64,000 bases of DNA, taken from the NCBI GenBank assembly GCA_019914945.1, contig CM034099.1:7874001-7938000 (forward strand). Direction: 5' to 3'. This document shows positions 50,201 through 63,334 of the stretch, in pieces (within the stretch, counting starts at the first letter, position 1; every line of letters starts with the position of its first letter). Under the pieces are notes generated by a model. It made no database searches. It saw nothing but the letters and a program-made list of their open reading frames with translations, and was not told the origin of the DNA. Both the position numbers and the translations under genes were made by a program. This DNA comes from Typha latifolia (taxonomy: Eukaryota > Streptophyta > Magnoliopsida > Poales > Typhaceae).

Positions 50201-51474
50201 GTTCCACAGTTCTTGCTCCGTGCTGCCCGGCTCCCGATGGCCCCATAGCTCCTTGTAATGGCTTTGGAAACACTTTCTAATCTCCTCTTGTTCTGTTACC
50301 CAAACTTCGTCCATCCTCAGCACCCCAGCAATACGATTTCGACGATTCCTAATAGTAACCGACAGGTGGAAGAACTTGGTATTTAAATCCCTCTCATTAA
50401 CCCATTGAACCCGAGATCTCTGCATCCATTTAATGTTAACTTGCTTGCTCAAGGCGCATTTTTTGTTATATAAACTGCGGAGGAGAGGCAGCTCATCACT
50501 GTTCAAGCCTTCACTAACATCCTTCCTCTCCAACACTTCAATAGCTTCCTATGCCTCCTTCAACTTTTGTTCCACCGACCCAACATAGGCTCTACTCCAC
50601 GTTCGAAGCGCTTCATGCAGCAGCATGACCTTGTGGGTGAATGCATGCAGTGGGTTCCCGTTGCTTTCTGAGCTCCAAGTTTGCATCATTATGTCTTTAC
50701 TCTCTTCATACTCCATCCATAACTTTTCGAACTGAAAAGGCCGCCTTCCTACTCACGTCTCGACTCCACTTGCTCCCACCAACAGTAACGGTGCATGGTC
50801 AGATCCAGAACGGTCTAGGTGCAACACCTTGCTATGGCAGTTTGCATTGAGCCATCTAGCATTAGCAAGCACTCTGTCCAGCCTTATCCAAATTCTATCA
50901 TCCCCAGGCCTATTGTTGCACCACGTATAGGGAACCCCCTCATAGCCTAAATAACGGAGACAGACTTAGTCCACGAATTTATGGAATACTCTGGCCTTCG
51001 CCCTAAGAGTCGCCAACCCGTTACACTTCTTTTCATGAATGGAAAAGTATGCGTTGAAATCCCCGGCTACCACCCATGGCAGTTTCGCCGGAGCAATAGC
51101 AGCTAATTCCCCCCATAGTTCACACTGATTCTCTAGCTCACTACTAGCGTAAACAATGGTCATCATCCACATTGGTCCATCTGGCGGGGTGATGACCATA
51201 TGAGCAGCATATCTGGATGCCACAATAACATCCACCCACCCCAAGTTGGGTCACCACAAGATCACAATCCCGCCGGATGCGCCAATTGCTGGAATACAAA
51301 AATGGCACCACTGTCGCCCTAGTTCTTTGGCCACCTTATGACCCCGAATCCAATCCACATGAGTTTCCACTAAACATAGTATGTCTGGTTATGTTCCTGA
51401 TGAAGATCCCAACACCTATTGAGCACCTCTTTCTTTAAGGCCCCCCGACAGTTCCAGATAATACTCTTAATCAT
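47297..51474 (-). pseudogene. LINE ORF2 (endonuclease, reverse transcriptase, zf-RVT, RNase H), broken
   Basis: The start is ATG at 51474 (MIKSIIWNCRGALKKEV), typical for plant LINE ORF2. A frameshift near 51400 and an in-frame TGA at about 51251 interrupt the endonuclease (VVAGDFNAYF). The reverse transcriptase at 49987-48803 is open and shows LIPKKEAPTSVKDYRPI and GLRQGDPLLSYLFI. Its catalytic motif reads YADE (49382-49393), whereas related elements have YADD/FADD. The zf-RVT at 48151-47591 has APRIRAFVWKLCWNRVST and a C-x2-C pair, and ends with a stop (TAG, 47593-47591) inside the following RNase H domain (WIKINVDGSWKAG). That domain continues in the same frame to 47342 and then shifts frame. 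More frame changes lie between 50156 and 48503. Confidence 0.88.
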
Positions 51475-51508
51475 TAATATGAATGAGAAATAATGGGTAG
51501 AAGGGTTG

Positions 51509-53610
51509 CTAATCCCTCCTGCCTCTATTCAAAGACGGCCCATCCTTTCCTCGAGCCTCATCCTCCTCCATCACATCCGGACCCGTCACTGGCCGAGAGG
51601 TAACCGGTACCGGTGCTAGGTTCTCCAACCGGCTATGTAGCAACCGCCTAGCCTGTTTCTCCATTACCTCCATTTGGATATTGCTTTTGAGGACTGTGAC
51701 CGCTTGAGTGTGTTCTTTCGGCTAATAATATATACTCATTCAATCAAGATCATAGTCCAATCCTAACTTTAATTTAAATTGATTCTTGAACAAGCCCTGT
51801 GCGTAATCATCTATAATATCACAAAGTAATATAATGTATTAAGTTTAGAGAGCATATAAATAAATACTATAAAAGATATAAAAGGGCTGTGACTCCGTCA
51901 CGATCACTGTAGATCCAGACATGTACAACATAGATGTCAAATATCAAGGACAGAGTTTGAAAATTAAGAGGAAAAAATTGCAATTGTATTAAGAAATAAC
52001 ACAATCTTGATAGAAGCGACCCCTTCGGCTACCACTTCGTTCGGGTAAGCACTGGCAAGAGAGAAAACCCTAGGTTTATGGGTTTTGTAAGTTTTTACGT
52101 AGGCCTTGTTGCCACCTCGATTACGTCCATCCCCACAATGAAAAACAAACCCTCCTACCGAGGTAGTTTTTGGCCAGGAGGGTACCACTTTATGGCTACG
52201 GTCCATGTTGCCAGTTGCCCCATCACCGCTATCTTCAAGGCTGTCCTGTTGCCCGCTTCCATCACATTTGACAATATCTTCATCTTTTGCATTTAATGCT
52301 AAGCCATGAGTTTTGTTGGCTACGTCAATGCCTTCCTTTCTATTTGCTTGGTTGCTCTTCTGATGTAAGTGTATCTTCTCATTCATCTAGGCATCAAATC
52401 TCCCCGTCGAAGTTTCACCCTTCTCCCACCTGCCATTAGGTGTCTGCTCCCCATGCACCACCTTTTTCCCTTTCTCAGCTTTCCTTGGTAGCATACTACT
52501 TGCTCCCCTCGTACCCTGTGCACCTGTCTTCTGCATGGATGGTACGCCATCTGTGAAGATCTTCACACTGCTCGAGTTCTGGTGATTTGCACCGCCTCGG
52601 CCGAGCGGCTCCCCCCTCTGACTCACCGAAGCCGGTGTTCTTTGACTCCCTCCATTCGGCCGAGCGACCAACCCCCCTAGCCGCCTTGCCTGGCAAATCT
52701 ACTTTTCATGTATCCCTGCTTAGGCTTCCTGGTCACCTTCATCCATGGACCAAACACGGAGCTATCCATATTCGCCATATTCTCTTTGCCATCTCCTGGC
52801 CTCCGGTTTGCCGCAGCACTGTGCTGATCCTTCTGTCGAGCCTCATCCTTAGTTTTTGGCTCTGGTTGATGAGCAGTACAAGTGGCTTTGTCATGACCCA
52901 GTCTACCGCATTTGAAACAAATTGTGAGCACACCTTCATACACCACTTTTTGCTCGAGGTTGTGTTCTCTAGGTCCCAACGAGACCACCTGCTTCAAAGG
53001 TTGTCCCAAGTCCACCTCCACACACACTCTCACAAACCTACTCCTAGAATGATCGAGAGTGGTTTCATTAACGTGCAGTGGCTTGCCGAAATATGCAGCA
53101 ACCGGAATCAAAGATTCGAGCTCCCAGTATTCCTGCGGAAGGTCGTGGAGTTGAATCCAGACCGGGGCCGTGGTGAACGCTTCTGGCGATGGTCGGAAAT
53201 TATCTCTCCATTTGATAAGGTTGAGCACCATACCCCCCAGTGTCCACGGCCCATTTGTGAGCACATACATCATATATTCCTCCTTATCAAACCGGAATAC
53301 ATAGAATCCCTCAGCCATATCCGACACCGCAAAGCCATCTATCCCATTCCAAAGCTTGGCTAGCATTGCCTTCAGCCTGGGTAGTGGGACATAAGCTCCC
53401 ATGAAGCGTCCAAACAAGGACAACTTCCATCTCTCCCTGCACTTCGCTAATACCGCCGGATCAATTATGACACAGTCGTCCGTTTGCTCCTTAAATTTAT
53501 TCAGGATCTCTTCCGGGATCCTCCCTTTGGTGCCTCCTATCTTATCTCGGCCAGCTGCCACCTCTGCCCATGACCTACCTTTTGCAGGTTGGTGGATTCC
53601 ATCCTTGGCC
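51509..53610 (-). pseudogene. LINE ORF1 (DUF4283 and CCHC zinc knuckle), broken and interrupted
   Basis: The open part 53561-52677 encodes a DUF4283-type RNA-binding domain (LFGRFMGAYVPLPRLKAML to YVLTNGPWTLGGM) and a CCHC zinc knuckle CFKCGRLGHDKATC. The upstream frame is open to about 53610 (IHQPAKGRSWAEVAAG) without an ATG. A frameshift in a G-run near 52674 and a TAG at 52389-52387 follow. After the foreign insert, the C-terminal end (KEHTQAVTVLKSN to LNRGRRD) resumes and stops at 51511-51509. ORF1 proteins bind LINE RNA. Confidence 0.85.
51722..52075. mobile_element. AT-rich insert inside LINE ORF1, LTR-like fragment
   Basis: On both sides the sequence is LINE ORF1 coding, but these roughly 350 bases are AT-rich and non-coding. 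They contain gtcacgatcactgtagatcc followed by cagacatgta, which resembles a stretch near 53888, gtcgcgacctccgttgaccc, followed by gggcatgta. I have a memory of similar motifs in monocot LTR fragments. The borders are estimated and no clean target duplication was identified. Confidence 0.45.
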
Positions 53611-53640
53611 TAGTTGTCCTTTATTTTAGGTTCCACCGCT

Positions 53641-56600
53641 TTTGAGGAGGAAGCCCGCCGGAGTTGAACAAAATCTAATACAGAGAAGTTATTCAGATAA
53701 GTCATGAGCCCAAATAATTCTTCTGATATAACTATAATGCTTAATAATAATAATAATAATAATAATAAGAGATAGGACGATACGATGACTATTTTTATCA
53801 ATTTGGTAAACATATAAGATTAATAGAACATCCAGCCTCAACAGGAATATAGGAGACTAGTAGAGGCTCGGCACCTCAAGCAGTGCTGTCGCGACCTCCG
53901 TTGACCCGGGCATGTATAGGGCTATGCATTCACTAGGCCATAGTAGAAAATAACTCAACACATAAACCAATACAAGTAGTTGTAGTGTATGGGGGGAAAG
54001 TAAAATAAATAAGCTTCAACCGTCGAAACAATGACAGAGGAATGAATGCGAGGTGTTAACAACCACCAAAATGGCGGGTTGGACTGCCATAAAAATCCTC
54101 AAACCTATTAAATACTCAAAATCTAAGCCCAAACTAACAATCGTCCTCCTACCTAGCTGCACTGTGTCTATTGAAGATTGCCACAAACTGTGAGAAAATA
54201 TAAAGGAAGAGCCTAGTGACAAGTCAGTGAGGAGACAGTCAAGACCAAGATGAGTGAGAAGGATGAGAGACGGTGTGCATGCATCAACCACTCCCGAGCA
54301 AGATAGGGAGAAAAGAACATTAAATCTTATAGAAGAGAGGTGTAGGAGTCACAATAGGATTAGGATTAGGGTAATTCAGATACATTAAATCTTCCTTTTC
54401 TAAGGACAATCTATAAGACTTTGCTTAATTATCAACATCATTATCCTTAATCATGATAAGGCTAGGAAAAGCTGCTCAACCCTTGTTGCAATTCAGGCAT
54501 GGATAATCTTACTTTTCTATGTAAAGTTTCACTTAATCGATATCTAGCCTTGCATCCGAGCATGCTTTATAAAGCTCCCTCCCCAACCCTATAACCTAGG
54601 AAAATAACATCAATAGAAAAAGCCTCAAAGTAAAAAATCCCAGTTAGATTAGGACACAAATATTTTTGACAAGACTGAGTCTAATTAGATCTCAACTTCA
54701 TAACAAGAGGAGAAGAGAGGAGGGAAGCCGACAATAATAGCGCACCGGGAGATCTCTCACTTGGAGGAAGAAGGGAAAAACCCTAGCAGACTAATGGCTG
54801 CTAGAGCCGGTAAAAAAAAGTACTTTGCTTTATAACATGTTTATAGCTTACTTAGCAAATAATCCTCTCCTATGGCCCATAAATTGGACCACTAAATTAT
54901 GGCATAGATCTTGACTTACCCAAAAGTTTAACTACTTGGAATGATTGTTTGTGAGGGAGGATAAATGTGATATTTTGTATTTATCTGTTGATATTTTTCA
55001 TAGACTCATCAACTTTCTAAGATAGAAACCGTAGAAAATAATAAGATGAGAGCGAACCACTTCACATTCACACTAATTAATTAATAAACTCAATAAATAT
55101 CTCTTAAAAAATTTATCAATTGAATTTTCCTTGAAATAAGTTCTGCAAGAAAGAAAAAAATGAGCTGGTTCCATTAGTTAAACGAAAATAGTAAAAATAT
55201 AATAAAATTGAGAGAGGAAAAGCAAACAAATGCAACTTGGTAGCAATTACCCTGAATCTTAATCATAAGATATGCATGGAGCCCAAGATAGAGAAAACAG
55301 CAACATGCAAGTATAGTGAACAAGCACCCAACTCATGAACCTATTTAATTCTCATGCATTTGGACCACTAATGGAGTAATGTGATGTCTTGTATAAAATT
55401 AATACTATGTGATATGCCTCTCTTATTTGGGTCTAATATATTTACTTATTTAGTTGCATGACAACAATTCTGTGATTAAAAAAAATTATTTGAATTGAAT
55501 GGCTTTGATAGCATGCACTAATTTGATCCACAGATAAAAATTTTAAGTACAAAGGGAGTTTAAGATGTGTTAATGACTACTTGCAACTTGATCCTTCTGT
55601 TTTACATTTTATAATAGAAGAATCTTCAATCATTTAGTTTACTAAGTTAATTTATAGACACTAGTTTACTAAATTAGAGAAGTCAATTAGCAACCTACCC
55701 ACATAAATGATGTCTATTGGTGGTTAAAATGTGATCACGAGGAAGAAGAGCTCATTTAAGTCCTAAACATTTTGATCCTCCCATTTGTGTGAACTAGAAG
55801 TCCAAAATATATCAATTAGTGTGATATTTAAGAATATATCTCTTTGGATTCAAAATATTATTTTGAAAAATTATAAGATATGTCATAATGTTTGTTTTTA
55901 TTATCGCTCGCACTCTATTATTCTTTTCTGCCCGATAAGCTCCAATATATTATAGAAACTATAAAAATACGACTCATTTTCTTTCGCATATATGTATCAT
56001 TCAAGTCTGAATTAATTTTACTTGAACAACAACTAACAAAATAAAGAATATTTTTTAAAAAAAATTTAAATACGGTTTTCCTTTCAAATTTTCCTTTAAT
56101 TTTAAGTAAAAAGATATTAAGATTAGTTTACATCTCTAAAATTAACTCAACTCATCTATATGATTACTGTCTGCTAAAAAAAACTAATCTCATGATGCTT
56201 TTGAGGATTAAAAATAAAATAGAAAATAAAGGGTATATTTAATAAAATTTTATATTGCTTTTCTTCTCTAATAGAACTATGCTTAGATTATTGAAAGGTT
56301 AAAAGAACTCATGTTCTATAATGACCCTATTTAATTTCCTGTGGCACTATAAAATTTTTGTTCTTCTCAAAAAGAAAAATGAACATCTCTCTTGTATAAG
56401 ACTTCAGACATCCTCCTCAGATCTTATATTAACATTAATGAGAGTCTTATCCCTTTAAGCATCTTAAAGGCCCTTTTGATGGCCAAATAGAAGAAAAAAA
56501 AATTAGAGTTGGAAGAAAATAGAAATCTATTTCGGAATTAAACTAATTTATTCCAATTCTAAGTTAGTATTTTTGTTGTAAGATAAGGATAAGTATTGGA

Positions 56601-56808
56601 ATACAAATATTGGTTAGGTGGTATTTAATTGCAATGGTTGGAATAAAGGATCAAAATGATCAAATTGAATTTATTACCCTTTTTCTACTTTAATATAAAT
56701 AGATATTTATTATTTCTCCTTATTTTTAGAAAGATAAGAAATATATTTAAAATAAATATAAATATAAATTGTAATTTTATTTTATAAATATTTATTATTT
56801 TCTCAGGG

Positions 56809-56857
<49 letters not shown>

Positions 56858-57650
56858 TCGGCTAAAAAAATATTTAACTTAATTCATCATAAATTACACA
56901 ATAGAAATATCATCACAAATAGACTTCTTATATCAAAGTATTTTTACTACAAATATATCTTAATATATCATCAAGTATATTATAGTGACATTACATTACT
57001 AAAGATTTAGTATTAAAGAAGGCAAATTAATCATTTGCAGTTTGAAATATGGAATAAAGATATCTAAAAGGCAAACTAACCATAATTGTTAGATAATTCA
57101 TGTCATATGTGACATGAATGAAAGAAAAAAGTTGTCAATCACCATGGCTACAGGAGTAATCCTATTTGAAAACATGCAGTTCAAGAGCTGTCCTTTGATG
57201 AACTATTATAGTGTCCTTTGATAAACTTATGATTAATATTTATTATGTACTTTGAGCTGGACAATAATTGAAAGGAGCTCACTTCTTATATAACTCTACA
57301 CTTAGATAAGTTGGGATATTATCACTCAGGGGGGGAGGGGAGGGAAAATTTCTCAATTCACACAGATATGGTAATTTAAATCCCCGAGACTTTTAATTTG
57401 GTTCAGTAATTAAATATTTTTTTATATTTTTTTATATATAACTAAATTAAATTTTAAAAAATTTAAGACTAACTAATCAAGTTTAGAGCTTAGCCTCAAA
57501 TCAAACAAGGCCTAACTGTCATGCGATTAAGTAAAATGCTTTTGAATCAATTGCCTACTTTTACAACACGAGGGTGGCTAACATTACAGTAGTTAATAGA
57601 TATAGACTTTATTGATCAGGCTTTAGGCCTTCCATCAGCAACAGCATCTT
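53641..57650. other. Intergenic repeat-rich AT region, no gene
   Basis: No coding frame of interest. A stretch at about 53840-53960 resembles the insert in the LINE. A (TA)n tract lies at 56811-56852, a purine run (g-rich) at about 57329-57345, and a short TAA repeat at about 53743-53766. The region probably consists of decayed transposons I could not type. Confidence 0.4.
56811..56852. repeat. (TA)n microsatellite
   Basis: About 20 TA units. Confidence 0.95.
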
Positions 57651-57719
57651 GAACTTCAAAAGAGAAGAACTTGAGGATGAATTGGTCTAGTGGTATGACA
57701 CCAAAGGAACCCACATTCT

Positions 57720-57940
57720 TTTGAATGATGTACTTTGTGGAACCCCAAGATTAATCCTAGAGCTAAGCTATTTGTCTCGAAGGTGATTTTGGGTAGAATT
57801 CATACTCGTGTGCTCCGTCATAGCCTACATATTGAACCTAATATTGCTTGCCCAATGTGTGGTCTATGGGATGAGACATTCGTAGCATCAATTTTTAATG
57901 CTCTCAAGTTTTATCATCCCTTAAGTTTGTTATTTTACTC
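57720..57940 (+). pseudogene. LINE ORF2 fragment (zf-RVT domain)
   Basis: The frame from 57735 reads WNPKINPRAKLFVSKVILG followed by RIHTRVLRHSLHI and ACPMCGLWDETF, the reverse-transcriptase-associated zinc-binding (zf-RVT) pattern. It lies on the opposite strand from the large LINE and is a separate relic. The residues after about 57900 no longer match the domain. Confidence 0.7.
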
Positions 57941-58205
57941 ATTCATGCCTATAGAGAATGTAACAAGACAACAGACCGTGTTGCTCGTTATAAAAGAGCT
58001 TATAATATTTTCGACTTAGATGAAGATTCCTATACTACCCACAGGCACGTTTAATCCATAGCTAGTATATCATCTCTCCTTTTCTTCAAAGAAAAGTATA
58101 TATATCTATAAGTAGGACTTAATTTAGCTGGTATATCAGCTCTCCATTGATCAAAGTTATTATTAAGATGACCTAATTTAGCAAACTCAGTTGTTGTGTT
58201 ATAAG

Positions 58206-58329
58206 TAAGACTGTCAGAAAAGCTCGTCAATTGGAGAGGCTTGTGATCGAGCCAAGTTAAATTTTAATCAATTTTGAGCCGAGCCAAGTTAGGCTCAACT
58301 CGCTCAAGCTCAACTCTTTTACACCCTTA
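58206..58329. mobile_element. 124 bp hAT-like MITE of the same family
   Basis: The ends TAAGACTGTCA and (other strand) TAAGGGTGTAA match the family ends, and the interior carries GAGCCGAG and AGGCTCAACTCG units like the larger copies. The flanks GTTATAAG (58198-58205) and ATTACAAG (58330-58337) agree at 6 of 8 bases, consistent with a decayed 8 bp hAT target duplication. Confidence 0.6.
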
Positions 58330-58337
58330 ATTACAAG

Positions 58338-60290
58338 CGTCTGAAAAACTACTGAACTATTCAAATATTTATATAAAAGATAAACTACCGAACATTCAAC
58401 ATTTTTATAAACAGTAAAAATACGAAACAATTAAGCGTTTCATGTATACAATACTCAATAGTATAGAAATCATTGAACAATTTAGTAATTCTTTGGGCGA
58501 CTCCGGAGATAACAATTGAGTTAGCCAAAATAAACCTCTTTAATAGCTTTGGTGGGTAGACCAAAATATCAAAGCAGATTCTGAGGAGGACATTTTGGTC
58601 AGAAACTCTATAATGTCTTAATAATGGTAGGTGATTGAGCTGAGAGATTAAAAAAAACCAAAAGAGAGAAAAAGGTAAGAAAGATGTTGGTGAGTGCTAT
58701 GATTGAGATTTGAGTTGTTTTCTTTAGCTCTTTATTATTAATATTTTTTTGGTTGAACTTTTCTTTTGTAAACAGATAGATGTGTTTAAGTTTTGGGACT
58801 ATGCCTAATAATTGCCTTGACATGAACTGGACCAAAGTGGATATTTGGTAGCTATGTCACATTGATCTTATCATACAATAATATAGATACATCATTGAAC
58901 TAATAACTAATTATATATGACCTCTTTGTTTTGATGTGGCAGCCTGTGATTGGTTGTCAAATCAGTTTAAATTTGATTACATGGCAAGGGGGTTCATCTA
59001 AGGATAAACCCCCTACTTATCACAAGTAGAAATCTTTTTATGATTTGATTAAGGAAAAAAAAAAAACATTTTACCCCTCTTCCTGAACTTTAATTTGTAA
59101 CCGTTTACACTTTTACTATATGCATATTTACTATTTATAAATCGAGTCATATGATTTAACATTAGATTTGTTAATCAATCTTAATCAAATTACTAAATTA
59201 AGTTAACTATATTAAAAAGATTACGATAATTTCAACTCAACCCAACCTAATCCAACACCGACACTACTTATACTCAACTGAAATCATGTTACGAAATCCA
59301 TCCCAACTAAGAACACAAAAAGGCTTAGGATTTGCTCATTTCAATTTTTACATGAAGGGGAAGATAGGCCATCTTTATAATATCCAAAAATCTAAGCTAT
59401 ACCTAAATAAAAATCTAAGTTATACCCAAATAAAAATTCTAAACCCAAACTATAACTAATGCTTAGAGAAGAAGAGAGGAAGCAGGAGGAGAAGCTATAC
59501 CTAACGTTAAGTACAAATTTTCCTCAACTCAATAAACGATTACTGCACCTGGAACCAGCTAATTGCCGTGTTCCATAGGAGGAAGACCAAACGTATTATT
59601 AGTATCACTGAGAGGAGTGAAGTCAAAAAAAGAGAGAGTTGGTTTCCCAAATGGCATAACCTAACACCAGTATTAATATCATCCAGTGCCTTATTTGTTT
59701 GTTGGATGATGAGGAAGCTTAGATTGCCGACAAGCTGACGGGAGATTGATTGGAAGACTGCAAGCCATTCTTTTCTTCCAGAACGTGTTTGATGATATGC
59801 TTGAAAGAGATAGCCCAACTAGAGATTGGTATCTCACATATACCTTACCCACTACGGCAATGGAGGCCCACTAACATCTCTAGAAAGTAAAGTAGTACTC
59901 CTTTTGAACATCTATATATGCATAATTTAGTGCATAAAATCAAACCACTAACATAATATATTTATATGCATGTATATATTATATATATACACTGAGATTC
60001 TCATGTAATATTATACAATGAGAAATAACAACTGTCAAGACCCTTGTATACAAAGGTAGCATCTCCTTGCCATGATGCCAAAGGATTCAGAGGAGGATTT
60101 GGGAATCTGTGGTGGAGTAGATTAGTTGCCACTTGCACAGGGCTGAGTGAAAAAGAAAAGAAAAGAGAAGACCAGACTATAAAACAAGCAATTCTATATG
60201 ACCACCAAATATTTTGTTTGCCATTCAAGCATTGGTTTCATGAGCCCTTTTTCTTTTTAACTATTTAAATTTGGACATCAAATGAAGTAT
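58338..60290. other. Intergenic, no gene recognised
   Basis: AT-rich DNA without a supported frame. Open frames at 58608, 59540 and 60001 lack any recognisable domain. Confidence 0.4.
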
Positions 60291-60599
60291 ATATGAGTTA
60301 CAAACTTATTTATCTGACTGTGATTTTATTTAGGAGATATAACTATTGGATTGAATTAGTTATCTCCTGAGCCTCGTATAATTTTATATTTGGTATGAAA
60401 TTAATATATGAGATTAGAAGAGAGTTTTAAGCGGAAGTATAAAGACATTATTACTATATTATCTTTATATAAAAAATAATAAATTTAAATATATAAATAA
60501 CAAAATTAATCATCTTAATTATTCAAAAAAAAATTTAATTTTTTATTGGTATTTATATTTTATACTTATTTAAATGTTGCTATATTTACAAAAAAAATA

Positions 60600-60870
60600 T
60601 TTATTATTACACATTTTTATATGACTTATTATATTATTTTGTATTAATTTTGATTTTAATTCTGATTATTTTGAATTGAACGTGATTAATTTTTTATTAA
60701 TTAATATAATATAATTTTAATGATATAATTTAAGTTTGAGATAATTAATAATAGTTTAAAATAGTAATTGACGTTAATATTTTTTTTATTAAGAATAATA
60801 ATATAATTTTTATTCTGTTATCTCATATAAAGTCTTGTATAAATCATACAGTAGATTAAAATTGTAATAA
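60600..60870. repeat. Inverted dispersed copy of the repeat at 31363
   Basis: The reverse complement resembles 31380-31660 over more than 200 bp, including the block around aattcaaaataatcagaatt, with indels. Only one unit is present here. At about 60945 the sequence caaccaaatacaccctaag looks like a transposon end. Confidence 0.65.
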
Positions 60871-61279
60871 GATTAGTAATCCAAAAAATATGTTATCCCT
60901 TGAAATAAGTCTATGACTCATTTACTCTTATTTAATCCTACAACCAAATACACCCTAAGTGATAAAATACCTACAAGACTAGGTGAGATACTTTATACAT
61001 ATATATACAAAATCGTTGTTTAAATTAGTGATTTTTTTATAGCATAAATCACTTTCTCTATGAATGGATGATTTCTACAACATTTTAATTTGCTAATCGA
61101 GTTATAATTTTTTGTTCAACAGACTGCCATCATCGAAAGCAACTTTTTACTAAAACTCACCTAGTCTCATAAATTTTGACTTATTTGGGAATAAAGCTTA
61201 TTAATGCACAACCAAAGAAGGTCAAAAACTCTAGGTTTCATGGCACCAATATTTTGCCCCTGAAACAATTTAGTCAAAC

Positions 61280-61282
<3 letters not shown>

Positions 61283-61336
<54 letters not shown>
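61283..61336. repeat. (TA)n microsatellite
   Basis: About 27 TA units. Confidence 0.95.
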
Positions 61337-61338
<2 letters not shown>

Positions 61339-61665
61339 TCTACTCATTTTCACTATGAATTGATGGAATATAATAACTTCTTTGCAAGTATAGTATAAAA
61401 AGTACAAGTCAACTTATACATACATGATAAAGAGGAGGTTTCTCCCAAGAAAGAAAATTTTATGTGGTGATATAAAGAGACAAGGGAAAGATATTGATCA
61501 GAGGTAAAGAATATAAATGAATATTAATAAAATAAAATTACGCGGGAGATTTCTGATCCCTCCCAAAGAGACAAAAATTTTAAGAGCAAGGAACCACCTT
61601 AATTTCTCTCATTTACATAACCCCTACTCTTTGGATTCCCTCCTGCTCCCCTTTTTCCTTTCTTT

Positions 61666-63196
61666 CTAACTCCTTGTTTGGTTTTGGATCAATGGGGGAG
61701 GGGTGGCCCTTGGGATATGAAGATGCCACAGCATGATCTGAGAGCAGTCAGAAGGGATGCCCTTCAATTTAGAGTCATCTTCTAGGACCACTTCTTGAAC
61801 AAACTTGATGGAGTCCTGATATTAAATTACCATAAGATAGTGAAGTTAGTTAGAATCTAAAGAAAGTGGGTGGTGGGTGAAGAAAGCATCCAAATGTGCT
61901 GTCATTCCTTTCAGATACTTCCATATTATAAGTCCCACTAGTTGGACTCTCTTGATAGGTAGCATGACTCCTATATTGGATGTTCTCATTGTGATACTAA
62001 TGGAGAGACAAAGAAAAATAAATTCTTTCTTTCCTTTAGAATGCATACTGCCCCTAAATATTTATGTGTGCAGGAGTAGAAATTTGAACTTAGAGAAAAA
62101 TTATTGGGTTTGTTTGCCAAACCATGGGCAGTGATGGAAAAATAAGCTTGAAACCTGTGAATTAGAAAATTATAGATCTGGACAACATTCTGGTGTACAC
62201 AGTGGGTAAAGCTAGCAACCGAGATATTTATAAGATTTAAAAACTTGGGAATAGAATAATTGCACCACATACATGTGGCTAATGATGAACAAAGGTGCTT
62301 TAATTAAGATTATAGAAGACAAATGAAAGACGTCAGCTTAGATAAGATATATCAAGTAACCCACCGTTACAACTTGGAGTCAAATTAATGATTGCAACCA
62401 CCGACCCAACAGCTAGCCCAACTCTTTACAAGGGAAGGTTAAGGTAAGGTAGCAGCCAATGTTTTCAGCAACAATTTTAATTTTATAAACAAATATAAGT
62501 TTGGCTTCTATATATTTGCCTTGGTTGTCTATTGTAAGGTCAAATGAAAAGATACAAGTTATATCATTCACCAATATACTGTTCAAAAGTCAAAATATCA
62601 TATATACTAATAAAAGATTAGGTGGTCCAAGATAATGTTACTAAAAGTTATAAAATGTCATGTTTGTCTTTACAAAATGTCATAGTTAATTGGGTAATTA
62701 GGTTTAAAGATTTCATATTTTATCAATAAATCTCATAGTATAATTCAGATAATTAAGGTTTAGGTTATTCAGATTGATATGTATTGCCTTTTGCTTTCCA
62801 GAAACTATCAATGGGGAAAAAACACTACACGAGGTAAAGATTATATGAATTGAAATGTGTAAATTGACTATAAAGTACTCAAATTAGGAAGGAGATCACA
62901 GACTAACCTGTGATGTGTCTGGCAATGAGGTTGATCGGCCCCATCTCTCGGGATCCCATAGTACTGAGCTATTGAACGCAAAGCCAGATATGTTAATCTT
63001 GGAAGGCTTTGAGCCTTTGGCTCCTACATTTTTGTTCACGTTAGTCTGGGCTAAGGAAGTCGGGGGTCTTTTGCTACCACCACTTACATCCTTTAAGAAC
63101 CATCCTGAGACTTTTGATGAACTACAGATTGGCCCCTCTACCACAACCTTCTTCCTCCCTGCTGAAACCGTCGCCACAGGCCATGCACCAAAAGTT
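61666..63196 (-). CDS. GT43 xylan glycosyltransferase (IRX9-type), last two exons (5' partial)
   Basis: Exons 63196-62908 (289 bp) and 61815-61666 (150 bp with stop) join in phase through a 1.1 kb GT-AG intron. They encode the end of a GT43 enzyme: RTFGAWPVATVSAGRKK, then VVVEGPICSSSKVSGWFLKD, INISGFAFNSSVLWDPERWG, TSLPDTSQ|DSIKFVQEVVLE and LKGIPSDCSQIMLWHLHIPR. These are conserved GT43 blocks known from IRX9 and IRX14. The enzymes are Golgi type II membrane proteins that elongate the xylan backbone of secondary walls. The LWHLHIP ending resembles the IRX9 branch more than IRX14, as I remember them. The N-terminal exon(s), with the membrane anchor and the DxD motif, are beyond 64000. Confidence 0.88.
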
Positions 63197-63285
63197 CTGC
63201 AAAAATTGGATGGCACAAGAAGTCATGTTAGGAGAGTTAGTAGCAATGTATTTCTAGATGGAAGATAACATGAAAGTGGAGTTTA

Positions 63286-63334
<49 letters not shown>

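Larger units (their letters stand above)
47117..53640 (-). mobile_element. Degenerate L1-type LINE retrotransposon, near full length
   Basis: ORF1 (51509-53610) and ORF2 (about 47297-51474) are both on the minus strand, in the L1 order of DUF4283/zinc-knuckle protein, endonuclease, reverse transcriptase, zf-RVT and RNase H. The 3' end, near 47117-47126, is a short A-rich tail (ataaaaaaaac). A convincing target-site duplication was not found, and the 5' border is estimated. Both ORFs are broken by stops and frameshifts, so the copy is inactive. A separate insert of about 350 bp lies in ORF1. Confidence 0.9.

Noticed and set aside
47117..53640. Treating the LINE ORFs as host genes
   Set aside because: Endonuclease, reverse transcriptase, zf-RVT and RNase H in L1 order with multiple disruptions identify a dead retrotransposon.
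60001..60268. Overlapping frames on both strands
   Set aside because: No domain, splice structure or codon pattern supports either one.
61176..61358. 60-residue frame ending in alternating Tyr-Ile
   Set aside because: Translation of a (TA)n microsatellite.
61846..62270. Possible extra GT43 exon between the two found
   Set aside because: The two exons already join in phase at the conserved PDTSQ|DSIKF junction, leaving no missing residues.
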